Notes under the pieces: generated by a model | The model's input: the letters and a program-made list of their open reading frames with translations, nothing else | What the model was told of the DNA's origin: nothing | Databases searched by the model: none | Assembly: GCF_012275375.1 (NCBI RefSeq) | Contig: NZ_JAAZQJ010000006.1 | Coordinates: 248,001 to 312,000 of the forward strand | Reading direction: 5' to 3' | DNA from: Dyella sp. SG609 | GTDB taxonomy: Bacteria; Pseudomonadota; Gammaproteobacteria; Xanthomonadales; Rhodanobacteraceae | Length of the DNA stretch: 64,000 bases | Made by a program: the position numbers and the translations under genes | In this document: positions 45,448 through 55,912 of the stretch, piece after piece | Layout of the letters: every line of letters begins with the position of its first letter | How positions within the stretch are numbered: position 1 is the first letter of the stretch

Positions 45448-46584
45448 TTACTGCCGCGGACAATCGTCGACGCCCACGACATGCGGGCAGAAGCTCGCCG
45501 TGGCATTGGCCCTTGCACCGACCAGGTCGGTATAGCCGCGTCCCTTTTCGACGAGGTAGAACGAGTCGACATAGTCGTTGTTGTCGGTGAGCAGGGATTT
45601 GGGCAGCGCGCCGAGAATGGCCTCGCCGATGGCCGAGACGGCGGCAGCCGCGGGCTTGGGTACAGGTACCTTGTTTATGAGGGCGCCAAGGATTCTCGAG
45701 ACGAGTTCCGCGTAATTGAGGTCGTCCTGATCGCGCTCGAACAGCTGTACGTTGGCTACCCCGGCACCGTAGTTGGCCCAGGACACCATGTCCTGGTATG
45801 GCTTGTAAGTCGTTTTGTCGTAGTCCAGGTACTTCATGTCCTTCACTTCGACCTGCGGCTCTGCCTTGCCTTGTTTTATGCCGGACACGATGGCGAAGAT
45901 CTCCGCCTTGCCCTTGATCCAGGGTTCCTCGTCGTTATTGAGGTGGATCTTGGTCAGCACGGTCAGTTGGGCGCCTTCCTCGGCAGCATCGGTATGGCGT
46001 GTCTGCAGATTCGCCTGTCGGAGCGCGTCGTTCATGAGCATGACACCGGCGCGCACCGATTCCTGGCTGTCCAGGTCCAGAACCAGCACGGGGATCGCGG
46101 GTGGCGTCTGCGCATCCAGGTCGTGGCGCTTGCCGCTGGCATCGAAGGCCGGCACCGATGTCCAATGCCGGTCGTCGCCGGCGGGTTCCACGGCGACCAG
46201 AAGGTCACCCAGTTCCGAGGGCAATCGGCCCGCGGCATGACTGGGCAGATGTATGCGCAGGCGCAGTATGCCTTCGGACCAGCCATTGAGCCCTTTCGCC
46301 GCGGTGAGCTTGCGGTTGGCGTCGTCGATCCGGGAGATTTCCCCGCTCTGGCCCAGGTTTGCGGTCAGGGCATGCAGGGAGATGCCTTCGCGCTCGCCCG
46401 CGCCAGCCTGCGCGGCGAACAAACGCGACGCGGCTTGGGAGAAGTTCGGATCCTGCAGTTGTTTAGCGATGGTCTTTGCGGTGTCTTCCTTGATCTGCTG
46501 GATGGTTTGCGTATCCGCAGCATGAAGCGAGAGCGGAATGGTCACGGCCAGCAACGCGACCCAAAGTCTGGTTCTGGTGATCAT
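45448..46584 (-). CDS. Exported protein of unknown function (possibly DUF3103-like)
   Basis: 378 residues. A signal peptide (LWVALLAVTIPLSLHA) precedes a domain with TAKTIAKQLQDPNFSQAASRLF, EEPWIKGKAEIFAIVSGIKQ, LDYDKTTYKPYQDMVSW and NVQLFERDQDDLNYAELV. These last stretches resemble the DUF3103 family as I recall it; I am not certain. A C-terminal Cys pair (FCPHVVGVDDCP) may form a disulfide. It stands alone, convergent with pilE, and about 145 bases downstream of the recCBD operon. Function unknown. Confidence 0.6.
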   Translation of the reverse strand: MITRTRLWVALLAVTIPLSLHAADTQTIQQIKEDTAKTIAKQLQDPNFSQAASRLFAAQAGAGEREGISLHALTANLGQSGEISRIDDANRKLTAAKGLNGWSEGILRLRIHLPSHAAGRLPSELGDLLVAVEPAGDDRHWTSVPAFDASGKRHDLDAQTPPAIPVLVLDLDSQESVRAGVMLMNDALRQANLQTRHTDAAEEGAQLTVLTKIHLNNDEEPWIKGKAEIFAIVSGIKQGKAEPQVEVKDMKYLDYDKTTYKPYQDMVSWANYGAGVANVQLFERDQDDLNYAELVSRILGALINKVPVPKPAAAAVSAIGEAILGALPKSLLTDNNDYVDSFYLVEKGRGYTDLVGARANATASFCPHVVGVDDCPRQ

Positions 46585-46727
46585 GGCGTCATTTCCTGGA
46601 GAGGCATGCGCGGTTTCCCGCGTGGTCCATGGTCGAGCGGCCGGCCCGATTCGGCTATCGCCTGTCCATCGGGATGCTGTACCCCATGGAATGGATCCGA
46701 TCCGGCCGCCGCGTGGAAAGCCGCGCA

Positions 46728-48674
46728 TCACTGCGCTACCAGCCGCTCCCGCAGACCCGAATGCCGCAAGGTGAGCCGCTGCGCGGCAAGCTCCACCACC
46801 CGCTCCCCGCCCACCAGCATGAAGCGCCGCCGTGCACGCGTGATCCCGGTATACAAAAGTTCGCGGGTAAGAATCCCGCTGTCCTGCGCCGGCAGCACCA
46901 GGGCGGTGGAATCGAATTCCGACCCCTGCGATTTGTGCACGGTCATCGCATAGACCGTTTCCAGCTCGCCCAGCCGCGACGGCAACACGAAGCGCACGCG
47001 CGCGCCGTCCGGTCCTTCCGACGGGCCTGCCGCGGCAAAGGCCACGCGCAGGCGCGGCACGCCATCCTCGCCGGGCATCGTCAGCGCCACGCCGACGTCG
47101 CCGTTCATCAGGCCCAGGTTGTAGTCGTTGCGCGTGACCAGCACCGGCCGCCCTTCGTACCAGACGTGGACCGGATCGATCAGCCGCGCGCGGCCCAGGA
47201 TGTCCTCGATCTGCCGGTTCAGCCCTTCGGTGCCGTAGTCGCCGCGCCGCAGCGCGCACAGCAGCTGGAAGCGGCCGAAGGCATCGAGCACGCAATGCGC
47301 CCAGTCCTCGTGCGCGGCCTCGCCCGCACCGGTCGCGGGGCGTTCGCGCCGCAGCAGTTCGAGATAGTGGCGATAACCCTGCGGCGCCTGGTCGTCCGCC
47401 GCGAAGCGCTCGCCGCCGCCGTGCAGCACCAGTTCGGCGAGGTCGGCCTGGCCAGCCGCATGCGCCATCCACGCGATGTCCGTCCGCGGCGCCGCCAGCA
47501 GCGCGCGCAGCGCGGACATGTCGCCCGCATTCACCGCCTGCGCCAGCCGCCCGATGCCGCTGTCCGCGCCGAAGCGATGGCTGTGGCGCAGCATCACCAC
47601 CTGCTGGTCGAGCGCCTGCGCATCGGCCGCGGTCCACGCGCCGACATCGTCGCCGGATACGCCATGCAGCCACGCGGCCGTGTCCTGTGAGTAATGCCCC
47701 GCCTCGGCGCGCCGGCACAGATCGCCCAGCACCGCGCCGGCTTCCACCGACGACAGCTGGTCCTTGTCGCCCAGCAGCACCAGCCGCGCCGACGGCGGCA
47801 GCGCGGCAAGCACGGCGGACATCATTTCCAGGTCGACCATCGAGGCTTCGTCGATCACCAGCACGTCCAGCGGCAGCGGATGCGCCGCGCCGTGGCGGAA
47901 GCGGCGCGTGTCCGGGCGCGCGCCGAGCAGGCGGTGCAGCGTGTCCACCTGGGCGGGAATGGCCGCGCGCGCCGCTTCGTCCACGTCCAGCCGCGCCAGC
48001 TGGCCCTGGATCGAAGCCTGCAGGCGCGCCGCGGCCTTGCCGGTCGGAGCGGCCAGGCGGATGCGTAGCGGCCGCTCGCCGGCGCGCAGGCGCAGCGTCT
48101 GCAGCAGGCCGAGCAGGCGCACCACGGTGGTGGTCTTGCCCGTACCGGGGCCACCGGTGATGACGGTAAAGGCGCCGCGCGCAGCCAGCGCGCAGGCGAT
48201 GCGCGGCCAGTCGGGCGAGGCTTCGCCGGGAAACAGGCGCGCCAGCTGCTCGCGCAGATGCGCCGGCGCGGCGTGCGCTTGCGCCAGCCGCGCGCGGATC
48301 GCCTCGGCCACCTGGCGCTCGTGGTTCCAGTAGCGGCGCAGATACAGGCGCGTGCCTTCCAGTACCAGGGGCGTGGCGTCGCTGCCGGCGCCGATCCACG
48401 CCGGTACGCGCTGTTCGTCGAGCACGTTCGCCACCGCCTCGCGCCACGGCGCGGGCCAGGCCTGCTCTTCGGCCAGCGGTTGCCACAGCGACAGATCCAG
48501 GCACAGATGCCCGTCCGCCACGCGCCGGCTGAGCAGCGCGGCGAGCAGCAGCCAGGCGCCGTCGGCCTGTGCATCCAGTTCGGCGAGGAAGCGCGCGAAC
48601 GCCACGTCCAACGCCCGCAGGCGCTGCTGCTCCTCGGCGGCGAACAAGGGAATAAGGCGCTGATCAGGCGGCAT
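46728..48674 (-). CDS. recD: Exodeoxyribonuclease V subunit alpha (RecD helicase)
   Basis: 648 residues. A 5'-3' helicase subunit of RecBCD that processes double-strand breaks. Walker A is VITGGPGTGKTTTVVRLLGLL (about 170-190); further helicase motifs are LAAPTGKAAARLQASI, DVLVIDEASMVDLEMM, LVLLGDKDQLSSVEAGAVLGDLC and AMTVHKSQGSEFD near the C-terminus. The start overlaps the recB stop by 11 bases. Last gene of the recC-recB-recD operon. Confidence 0.94.
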   Translation of the reverse strand: MPPDQRLIPLFAAEEQQRLRALDVAFARFLAELDAQADGAWLLLAALLSRRVADGHLCLDLSLWQPLAEEQAWPAPWREAVANVLDEQRVPAWIGAGSDATPLVLEGTRLYLRRYWNHERQVAEAIRARLAQAHAAPAHLREQLARLFPGEASPDWPRIACALAARGAFTVITGGPGTGKTTTVVRLLGLLQTLRLRAGERPLRIRLAAPTGKAAARLQASIQGQLARLDVDEAARAAIPAQVDTLHRLLGARPDTRRFRHGAAHPLPLDVLVIDEASMVDLEMMSAVLAALPPSARLVLLGDKDQLSSVEAGAVLGDLCRRAEAGHYSQDTAAWLHGVSGDDVGAWTAADAQALDQQVVMLRHSHRFGADSGIGRLAQAVNAGDMSALRALLAAPRTDIAWMAHAAGQADLAELVLHGGGERFAADDQAPQGYRHYLELLRRERPATGAGEAAHEDWAHCVLDAFGRFQLLCALRRGDYGTEGLNRQIEDILGRARLIDPVHVWYEGRPVLVTRNDYNLGLMNGDVGVALTMPGEDGVPRLRVAFAAAGPSEGPDGARVRFVLPSRLGELETVYAMTVHKSQGSEFDSTALVLPAQDSGILTRELLYTGITRARRRFMLVGGERVVELAAQRLTLRHSGLRERLVAQ

Positions 48675-51600
48675 CGGCGCGGCCTCCCTCGGCGAACAGC
48701 CGGTCCATCGCCTCGACCAGGCGCAGCGGCAGGCGCTCGTAGTGCACACCATGGCCTTCGCCATCGAGGCCGCGCAGATACAGATAGAGCACGCCGCCGA
48801 CATGCCGCTCGTAGTCGTAGTCCGGCAGGCGCGCGCGCAGCTGGCGGTGCAGGGCCAGGGTGTAGATCGCGTACTGCAGGTCGTAGCGCTCGCGCAGCAC
48901 CGAATCGCGCACCGCCTCGGCGGTGTAGGCCCCGGCGTCCGCGCCCAGCCAGTTGGATTTGTAGTCGACCACGTAATAGCGGCCGCCATGCTCGAACAGC
49001 AGATCGATAAAACCCTTGAGCATGCCGTTGAGCCGGTCGTACAGCAGCGGCATGCGCGGACGTCCGTCCAGCGTGCCGGCGGTGACCAGGCGGTCCAGCG
49101 CCCGCGTATCCACCTCGCGCACGGCAAACCAGAATTCCAGCTCGGCGCGGTAGCGCGCCGGGTCGGCGAGCTCCGCCAGGGCCACGGCATGTCCATCGCC
49201 CAGCGGCAGCGGCGTGCGCAGCAGCGCCGGCACCCACTGCGCCAGCAGCGCGGCCTGCGCCTGCCAGCCGTGGCGCTGCACGCGGCGCGCGATCAGCTCG
49301 GCCAGCGGCCGCGGGTCGGCGGCGGTTTCGGCAAAACCCTGCTCGGCCGCCCATTCCAGCAGGTCGTGCAGGAAGGTGCCGGCCACCGCGCCGCGCTGGA
49401 AGGCGTGGATGCCGCTGCCTTGCGCGTCGGCCACCGGCGCGGGCTTTTCCGCGCCGGCCTCGGCGAGCACGTCCTGCGCCGGCGTTTCGGGCGCGGCCGG
49501 CGCGTCGCCGGAGATCTGCACGCCGATGCTCTCGTCGTACTTCAGCGCGCTGTAGCTGGCGATCCACCAGCGTTCGCCGGGACGGCCGGCATACGTCCGG
49601 GCCGGTCGCGTGTCTTCGCGTTCGTGCGGCGCGGGTGGCGCGATGCGCGGCTGCGGCATGTCCGGCAGCGCATCCACGGCGATGGCGGTCTCGCCGCCGC
49701 GCAGCGCCAGCAGCGCGGGCAGCAGATCGGAAGCGTCGATCGCCGTGCCGCCCGCCAGCAGATAGCCGAACGCGGACTTGTGCAGCGACGAGGCCTTGGC
49801 ATTGCCTACGCTCACGCTGGCCACGCCCACCCAGCACGCATAGCGCGCACGGGTCAGCGCCACGTAGAGCAGGCGCAGGTCTTCCTGCAGACGTTCGCGC
49901 TCGGCCTGGCTCCAGGCGGCATCGTCCGGTTCCAGGTCCATATGCGGCTGGCCGTCGCCGTCGTGCCAGACGAACAGGTCGTCGCGCTTCACCTCGCGCG
50001 CGGCGCAGGCGAACGGCAGCAGCACCAGGGGATATTCCAGGCCCTTGGACTTGTGCACCGTCACCACCTTGACCAGTTCGGCCTCGCTCTCCAGCCGCAC
50101 GATCTGTTCCTCGGCGGCCTCGGCCAGGCCTTCGCGCGCCTCGGCGATCTGCTCGGCCAGATAGCGGATCAGCGCATGCTCGCCGTCCAGCGCGGCGGCC
50201 GCCTGCTGCAGCAGTTCGGCCAGGTGCAGCAGGTTCGTCAGCGCACGCTCGCCGCCGTCGTATGCCAGCAGGCGCGCGGGCAGGTCGAAGGCGTGCAGCA
50301 GGTCGTGCAGCATGGCCAGCACGCCGTGGCGGCGCCAGGTCTGCTGCAGTTCGCGCAGGCGTTCGCCGCAGGCTTCCCACCAGCGCTCGTCGGTATTGAG
50401 GCGGTCCAGTTCGGCGTCGCCGCGGTCCAGGCTGCGCGTGGCCAGCGCGGCGCGCATGGCGCGGTCGGAGCCCGGTTCCGCGCAGGCCTTCAGCCACAGC
50501 AGCAGGTCGGCCGCCTCGGGCGAGCTGAATACCGAGTCGCGATCGGACAGGTACACGCTGCGCAGCCCGGTGTCGCGCAAAGCCGCGCGCACCAGCGCCG
50601 CCTCGCGACCGCTGCGCACCAGGATGGCGACGTCGCCCGGCGCCAGCGGCAGCAGCAGGCCATCGGGCGTGGCGAAGCCGCAGCGGCCTTCGCGCGCGGC
50701 ATCGAACAGGCCGGCCAGCCATGCGGCCGCCTGTTCCGCCATGCGCTGGCGATACGCGGTGCTGCCCACGTTGCGGCCTTCGTCCAGCACCGCCAGCTGC
50801 AAGGCCGGCAAGGGTTCGCCGTCAAGCACCAGGGTCGCTTCGCGGCCGCGCGCGGCGACCGGATGGAACGGCAGCCCGCGCTCGCCGCGGCCGAACGCGA
50901 ACGCGCCTTCGGCGTGGCGGTCGCCTTGTTCGAATACGCGGTTCACCGCGGCGACCAGCGCGGCGGTGGAACGATGGTTGGTGCCCAGCGTCCATACCGG
51001 CGGCGCGGCCGCGGCGCGCGCCTGCAGATAGGTATGGATATCGGCGCCGCGGAAGGCATAGATCGCCTGCTTGGGATCGCCGATCAGCAGCAGGCCCAGC
51101 TCCGCGCGGTCCGCATACAGGCGATGGAAGATGCGCCACTGCAGCGGGTCGGTGTCCTGGAACTCGTCGATCAGCGCCACCGGATACTGCGCGGCGATGG
51201 TGCCGGCCAGGCGTTCGCCGGCCGGGCCGTGCAGGGCTTCGTCGAGGCGGCGCAGCATGTCGTCGAAGCCGAGCAGGGCGCGCTGCCGCTTGACCAGATC
51301 GACGCGCGTGGCCGTCCAGGCCGTGGCGTGGGCGAGGATCAGCGGACGCGCAAGGTCTAGTTCGGCGGCGCTGTCGATCACCGCGTCGATCGCAGCGAAT
51401 GCGTCGTGCGCCGGCGCGGTGCGGCCCTGGTTGACGGCGCCATCCAGTCGCGATTGCGCGTAGCGGGCCGGCAGCTTGTCGTCGCCATCGCCGCCCGCCG
51501 CCCAGGCGCGCAGCGCGGCAAGGTCCTGCGGCAGGCGCTTGGCGGGATAGCGGGTGCCGTTCAGCGCCTTGTCGCGCAGCGCATCGTCCAGCAGCCGTTC

Positions 51601-52359
51601 CAGCGTTTCCCGATGCGCCAGCCACAGTGCGCGAGCGTGTCCCTCGGCGGCGTGGAAGCGCGCCAGCGGCGCTTCCAGGATCGCGCGCACGTCCGCCGTC
51701 TGCGGCAGCGGCTGCCCGTGCAGGCGCAGGTTCGCCGCCGGCTGGCGCAGCAGCGGGCGCAGGCTCTGCTGCAGTTCGCGCGGGTCGCTCCACCAGCGCG
51801 CCAGCAGCGCGGCGGCAGCGCGGCCCAGCGGCAGGCATTGCAGGCGCCAGTAGTCGCGCACCGCCTCGGCGAGCAGGTCGCCATCGTCGGTCTGGATGTC
51901 CTGCACGAACGGATGGCCGCTGTCGAACGCGTGCTGCGCCAGCATGCGCTGCGCCCAGCCGTGGATGGTGTGCACGGCGGCTTCGTCCATCCATTGCGCG
52001 GCCAGTTCGAGCTGGCGCGCGGCGGCGGCGCGCGCGTCCGCCTCCGGATATTCGGCGAGCAGCGCGGCGAGGAATTCGTCCGCTGCCTTCTGCGCGCGGA
52101 ACACCGCGGCCGCTTCGGTCAGCCGCGCGCGGATGCGGTCGCGCAGCTCCGCCGTGGCGGCCTTGGTAAAGGTCAGCACCAGGATCTGCGCCGGCAGCAG
52201 CGGCGCGGCGGTGCCGTGGCCGAGCACCAGGCGCAGGTACAGCGCGGCGATGGTCCAGGTCTTGCCGGTGCCGGCGCTGGCTTCGATCAGGCGCACGCCG
52301 TGCAGCGGCAGGCGCAGCGGATCGAGCGTCATGGAGGCCGGCGGCTGCACCGCGCTCAT
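48664..52359 (-). CDS. recB: Exodeoxyribonuclease V subunit beta (RecB helicase-nuclease)
   Basis: 1231 residues. A 3'-5' UvrD-type helicase and nuclease. Walker A ASAGTGKTWTIAALYLRL lies at about 27-44; LVLTFTKAATAELRDRIR, VALIDEFQDTDPLQWRIFHRLY and VVTVHKSKGLEYPLVLLPF are helicase motifs. The C-terminal nuclease domain has the metal-binding VVDYKSNWLG (about 1120-1130) and TAEAVRDSVLRERYDLQYAIYTLALHRQL. The start at 52359 follows the overlapped stop of recC (ATGA); an in-frame longer reading is unlikely. Confidence 0.95.
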   Translation of the reverse strand: MSAVQPPASMTLDPLRLPLHGVRLIEASAGTGKTWTIAALYLRLVLGHGTAAPLLPAQILVLTFTKAATAELRDRIRARLTEAAAVFRAQKAADEFLAALLAEYPEADARAAAARQLELAAQWMDEAAVHTIHGWAQRMLAQHAFDSGHPFVQDIQTDDGDLLAEAVRDYWRLQCLPLGRAAAALLARWWSDPRELQQSLRPLLRQPAANLRLHGQPLPQTADVRAILEAPLARFHAAEGHARALWLAHRETLERLLDDALRDKALNGTRYPAKRLPQDLAALRAWAAGGDGDDKLPARYAQSRLDGAVNQGRTAPAHDAFAAIDAVIDSAAELDLARPLILAHATAWTATRVDLVKRQRALLGFDDMLRRLDEALHGPAGERLAGTIAAQYPVALIDEFQDTDPLQWRIFHRLYADRAELGLLLIGDPKQAIYAFRGADIHTYLQARAAAAPPVWTLGTNHRSTAALVAAVNRVFEQGDRHAEGAFAFGRGERGLPFHPVAARGREATLVLDGEPLPALQLAVLDEGRNVGSTAYRQRMAEQAAAWLAGLFDAAREGRCGFATPDGLLLPLAPGDVAILVRSGREAALVRAALRDTGLRSVYLSDRDSVFSSPEAADLLLWLKACAEPGSDRAMRAALATRSLDRGDAELDRLNTDERWWEACGERLRELQQTWRRHGVLAMLHDLLHAFDLPARLLAYDGGERALTNLLHLAELLQQAAAALDGEHALIRYLAEQIAEAREGLAEAAEEQIVRLESEAELVKVVTVHKSKGLEYPLVLLPFACAAREVKRDDLFVWHDGDGQPHMDLEPDDAAWSQAERERLQEDLRLLYVALTRARYACWVGVASVSVGNAKASSLHKSAFGYLLAGGTAIDASDLLPALLALRGGETAIAVDALPDMPQPRIAPPAPHEREDTRPARTYAGRPGERWWIASYSALKYDESIGVQISGDAPAAPETPAQDVLAEAGAEKPAPVADAQGSGIHAFQRGAVAGTFLHDLLEWAAEQGFAETAADPRPLAELIARRVQRHGWQAQAALLAQWVPALLRTPLPLGDGHAVALAELADPARYRAELEFWFAVREVDTRALDRLVTAGTLDGRPRMPLLYDRLNGMLKGFIDLLFEHGGRYYVVDYKSNWLGADAGAYTAEAVRDSVLRERYDLQYAIYTLALHRQLRARLPDYDYERHVGGVLYLYLRGLDGEGHGVHYERLPLRLVEAMDRLFAEGGRADAA

Positions 52360-55300
52360 GCGCCGTCCTCCCAGCGCACGCTCTGCGCCATCGCGCGGTA
52401 CAGCGGCAGCCAGTGTTCGAAGCCGGCGTCGTGCATGGCTTCGAAGGCGGGCCAGGCGCGTTGCAGGTAGGCGTCTTCGTCCACTTCGGCAAAGCGCTGG
52501 CCGCTGTCGTCGCGGTCGTAGCACAGGCGCGCGGCGGCCGCGGCGTCGCGGCCTTCGTGTTCGGCCTGCAGCCAGGCGAAGGCGGTCTTGCGCGCGACCG
52601 GCAGCGGCGCGCGCATGCCGTGGCGCAGCGCATCGAGCAGGGCATCGAGCAGGGCGCGCGCCTGCGGCGGGTCCAGCGCAGGGAAATACGGCTGCGCATC
52701 CGCCGCGACCACGCGCGTCTCCACCCGCAGCCCGCCCGCATGCGCGAACAGGTGCGCGACCCAGGCCGCGACCAGCTTGTCCAGGCGGCGTCCGCGCGGG
52801 CGGGCCAGCAGCGGCCCCTGGATCAGTTCGAGCCGCACGAAGTCGATGTCTGCCTGGGTTGATCCGGGCCGGCGCAGATCGGACAGCCAGTCCTCCAGCA
52901 CCAGCCCGTGCGCTTCGTGGCGCAGCTCGAACTTGTCATCCACCCGCGGCCAGCGCCGGTCGGCGGCATGCCAGTGCGCGGCGAGCACGCCGGCTTCGGC
53001 GGCGATCTTGTCCTGCCACAGTTCGCCGAAGCCGCCGGTGGGCAGGCGGCCCTGCTGGGCCAGTCGCTGCACGGCGTCGTTGACGGCTTGCGGCGCGCGG
53101 TCGCCATCGGCGACCAGCGCCGCCTGCAGCACGCCGAGAATCGCCTGGTAGCGCTCCAGTCCGTCGAGCGCGAACGGCTCGTCGTCGAGCGTGTCGGCTT
53201 CCTCGCCGCCGAAATGCACCTTCAGGCGCTGGTTGAAGAAGTGGCGCACGGGGCGGGCCAGGAAGCCTTGCAGTGCATCCAGCGCGATGGGGGCTTCCGG
53301 CAGCCACGGCGCCAGCGGTCCGGTTTCCGCCGCCCGCCCGTCGAGCGCGTGCGCGCGCTGCCATTCGTGCGCATAGGTAAAGAGGGCCGGGTCGCCGTCC
53401 GCGCCGAAGTAGCGCCGGCTGAACGGCTGCAGCGGGTATTCGGTGGTGAGCGCATCCAGCAGTTCGCCAACCGCCGCCTGCCAGCCGCCCGCGAGGTAGT
53501 CGCGCAGCTGGCCGACCAGCACCGACGGCGGCAGCACCGCGTTGTCGCGCACGCTGCGGCCGACCCAGCTCACATGCAGGGTGTCGCGCGCGGACAGCAG
53601 CGCTTCCAGGAACAGATAGCGGTCGTCCTCGCGGCGCGAGCGGTCGCCGGGCATGGCCTGGCCCGGCTGTGCCATCAGGTCGAAGTCGGCCGGCGCCTGC
53701 TGGCGCGGGTAGTCGCCGTCGTTCATGCCGAGCAGGCAGACCACGCGGAACGGAATCGCGCGCATCGGCATCAGCGTGCCGAAGCCCACCGCGCCGCCCA
53801 TGAAGCGCTGCGACAGGCGGCTGGCGTCGATGCTTTCCAGCCAGTGCTCGCGCACGATCTCCAGCGGCAGCGGTTCGTCCAGCGCCGCTTCGGCGCAGGC
53901 TTCCAGCCAGGCGTCCAAGGCTTCGTCGAGGCGGCGCAGGCGGTCGCCGTCGGTGTGGTCCGCGCTGTCGAAGAAGGCGGCGAGCAGGTCGCGCAGGCGC
54001 GCCGCCCAGACGGCCGGCGCGGCGGGCGCGCGCAGCGCGTGCCAGTGCAGTTCGAGCTGGTCGAGCAGGCGGCTGAGCGGACCGAGCAGGCCGGCGTCGA
54101 GGCCGCCGACTTCGCCGTAGGGCGCCATCTCCGCCCAGGTGTCGCCGTGTCCCACCGCATAGCCGAGCAGCAGCCGGCGCATGCCGAAGGCCCAGCTGTT
54201 CTGCGCCTGCGGCGGCAGGCCCAGGCTTTCCTTCTGCGCGCCGTCCAGGCCCCAGCGGATGCCGGCGCCTTCGATCCAGCGGCGCAGGGTGGGCAGGCCG
54301 GTTTCGTCGAGGCCGAAGCGCTGGCGCAGCGCGGGCACCTCGAGCAGGTCGAGGATGTCGCTCACCGTGAAGCGCGACTCCGGCAGCGACAGCAGATGTT
54401 CCAGCGCCACCAGCAGCGGCGCGGCGCCGCGGTCCGGCTGGTCGGCGACGGCATAGGGCAGGTAGCGCGGATCGTCCGGCGGGATGCGCCCGAACACCGC
54501 CTGCACGTGCGGCGCGTAGCTCTGGATGTCCGGCACCATCACGATCACGTCGCGCGGCGCGAGCGGACGGCCGTCGCGCTGGGCCTGCTCGAACAGCGCC
54601 AGCAGGCGGTCGTGCAGGATCTCCACCTCGCGCTGCGCGTTGTGCGCGACGTGGAAGCTGAGCGAGCCGTCGCCCACGCGCCAGGTTTGCCGTTGCGCCG
54701 GGTCGGCGGGCAGCGGTTCCAGGTCGAGCACGGCCTGCTGCACCTGGTGCAGCAGGGTGTCGCGGCCGGGGTCTTCGAACAGGTCGATGCTCGAACCCCA
54801 GGAAGCGAAGCGGCGGCGATAGCGCTCGGGCTGGTCGAAGCTGTCGAGCAGGCGGATGTAATCGCGCCCCTGCCTGCCCCAGGCGGCCAGCAGCGGGTTG
54901 GCATGCAGATGCAGTTCTTCATAGCGCGGCTGTTCGGGCAGGCCGGGCTTGCCCGGCTGGCGGCGGCGTTCGCCGCGCAGCAGCTCGCGGTCTTCGATGA
55001 TGTCGGCCCAGTAGTGGCGGCAGGGATTGGCCACCATCAGCAGCACCTGGCTGTGCCGCGCCAGCGCGGTGAGCGCTTCCAGCGTCTGCAGCGGCAGCGA
55101 GGAGATGCCGAACACCACGATGCGCCGCGGCAGCCGCGCGGGCCGTTCGGCCAGCGCCTGCGCGCGCGCGAGGAAGGCGGCGTGCACGGCGGCGCGGTGG
55201 CTGTGGCGGAACTCGCCGCCGACGTCGTCCAGCAGCAGGCGCCACAGCTGCGCCTGCCAGCGCTGGCCCGGCGGCAGCGGCGCGTGCCGGCCGCGCCAGT

Positions 55301-55838
55301 CGTCGTACAGCGCGTCGACGCCGCGTTCCCAGTCGGCCAGCCAATGCGCGCGATAAACCTGGTACTGGTCGAACAGGTCGGCGATGCGCGCGGCCAGTTG
55401 ATGGCGCTTGCGCCAGTCCGGCTGCTCGCCGAGGAAGTCGCGCAGCGGGCGGAAGTCGGCGTCGTCCAGATGCCGCGGGATCAGCCGCAGCAGCCGCCAG
55501 GCCAGGCGCGACTTGTCGAACGGCGAGGTGGGCGGCACCGCATCGCGGCCGAGCACGGCGCGATAGGCCTCCCATAGAAAGCGTCCCGGCAACTGCACCT
55601 GCACCGCGGCGCTGATGCCCAGGCCGCCTTCCTGCGGCGGCCGCGCCAGCGCCAGCTTCAGCCACTGCGCGATGCCGTTGCTCTGCACCAGCATCAGCTC
55701 GTCTTCCAGCGGACGCAGCGGCGTGCGCTGGATCCAGGCGGTGAGCAGGTCGCGCAGATCTTCCAGGCGGTTGCCATGGATGACCATCAGGCCCGGTTCG
55801 ATCGGCACGTCGAGGGGCAGGGCCAGGGAAGAGGTCAT
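52356..55838 (-). CDS. recC: Exodeoxyribonuclease V subunit gamma (RecC)
   Basis: 1160 residues. The inactive-helicase subunit that holds RecB and RecD and recognises Chi. N-terminal MVIHGNRLEDLRDLLTAWI and SNGIAQWLKLALA are typical, as are RIVVFGISSLPLQTLEAL, DVIVMVPDIQSYAPHVQAVFG and the C-terminal VRHFFNQRLKVHF. Chi specificity of this lineage cannot be predicted from sequence alone. First gene of the operon; about 280 bp separate it from the upstream TonB-dependent receptor. Confidence 0.94.
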   Translation of the reverse strand: MTSSLALPLDVPIEPGLMVIHGNRLEDLRDLLTAWIQRTPLRPLEDELMLVQSNGIAQWLKLALARPPQEGGLGISAAVQVQLPGRFLWEAYRAVLGRDAVPPTSPFDKSRLAWRLLRLIPRHLDDADFRPLRDFLGEQPDWRKRHQLAARIADLFDQYQVYRAHWLADWERGVDALYDDWRGRHAPLPPGQRWQAQLWRLLLDDVGGEFRHSHRAAVHAAFLARAQALAERPARLPRRIVVFGISSLPLQTLEALTALARHSQVLLMVANPCRHYWADIIEDRELLRGERRRQPGKPGLPEQPRYEELHLHANPLLAAWGRQGRDYIRLLDSFDQPERYRRRFASWGSSIDLFEDPGRDTLLHQVQQAVLDLEPLPADPAQRQTWRVGDGSLSFHVAHNAQREVEILHDRLLALFEQAQRDGRPLAPRDVIVMVPDIQSYAPHVQAVFGRIPPDDPRYLPYAVADQPDRGAAPLLVALEHLLSLPESRFTVSDILDLLEVPALRQRFGLDETGLPTLRRWIEGAGIRWGLDGAQKESLGLPPQAQNSWAFGMRRLLLGYAVGHGDTWAEMAPYGEVGGLDAGLLGPLSRLLDQLELHWHALRAPAAPAVWAARLRDLLAAFFDSADHTDGDRLRRLDEALDAWLEACAEAALDEPLPLEIVREHWLESIDASRLSQRFMGGAVGFGTLMPMRAIPFRVVCLLGMNDGDYPRQQAPADFDLMAQPGQAMPGDRSRREDDRYLFLEALLSARDTLHVSWVGRSVRDNAVLPPSVLVGQLRDYLAGGWQAAVGELLDALTTEYPLQPFSRRYFGADGDPALFTYAHEWQRAHALDGRAAETGPLAPWLPEAPIALDALQGFLARPVRHFFNQRLKVHFGGEEADTLDDEPFALDGLERYQAILGVLQAALVADGDRAPQAVNDAVQRLAQQGRLPTGGFGELWQDKIAAEAGVLAAHWHAADRRWPRVDDKFELRHEAHGLVLEDWLSDLRRPGSTQADIDFVRLELIQGPLLARPRGRRLDKLVAAWVAHLFAHAGGLRVETRVVAADAQPYFPALDPPQARALLDALLDALRHGMRAPLPVARKTAFAWLQAEHEGRDAAAAARLCYDRDDSGQRFAEVDEDAYLQRAWPAFEAMHDAGFEHWLPLYRAMAQSVRWEDGA

Positions 55839-55912
55839 GCGGGAATTGTGGCGGACATCGGCGCGGCGGGCGAGTGGCGGCGGCGTGCCGTGGCGGCGTG
55901 CCCTGAAACGAA

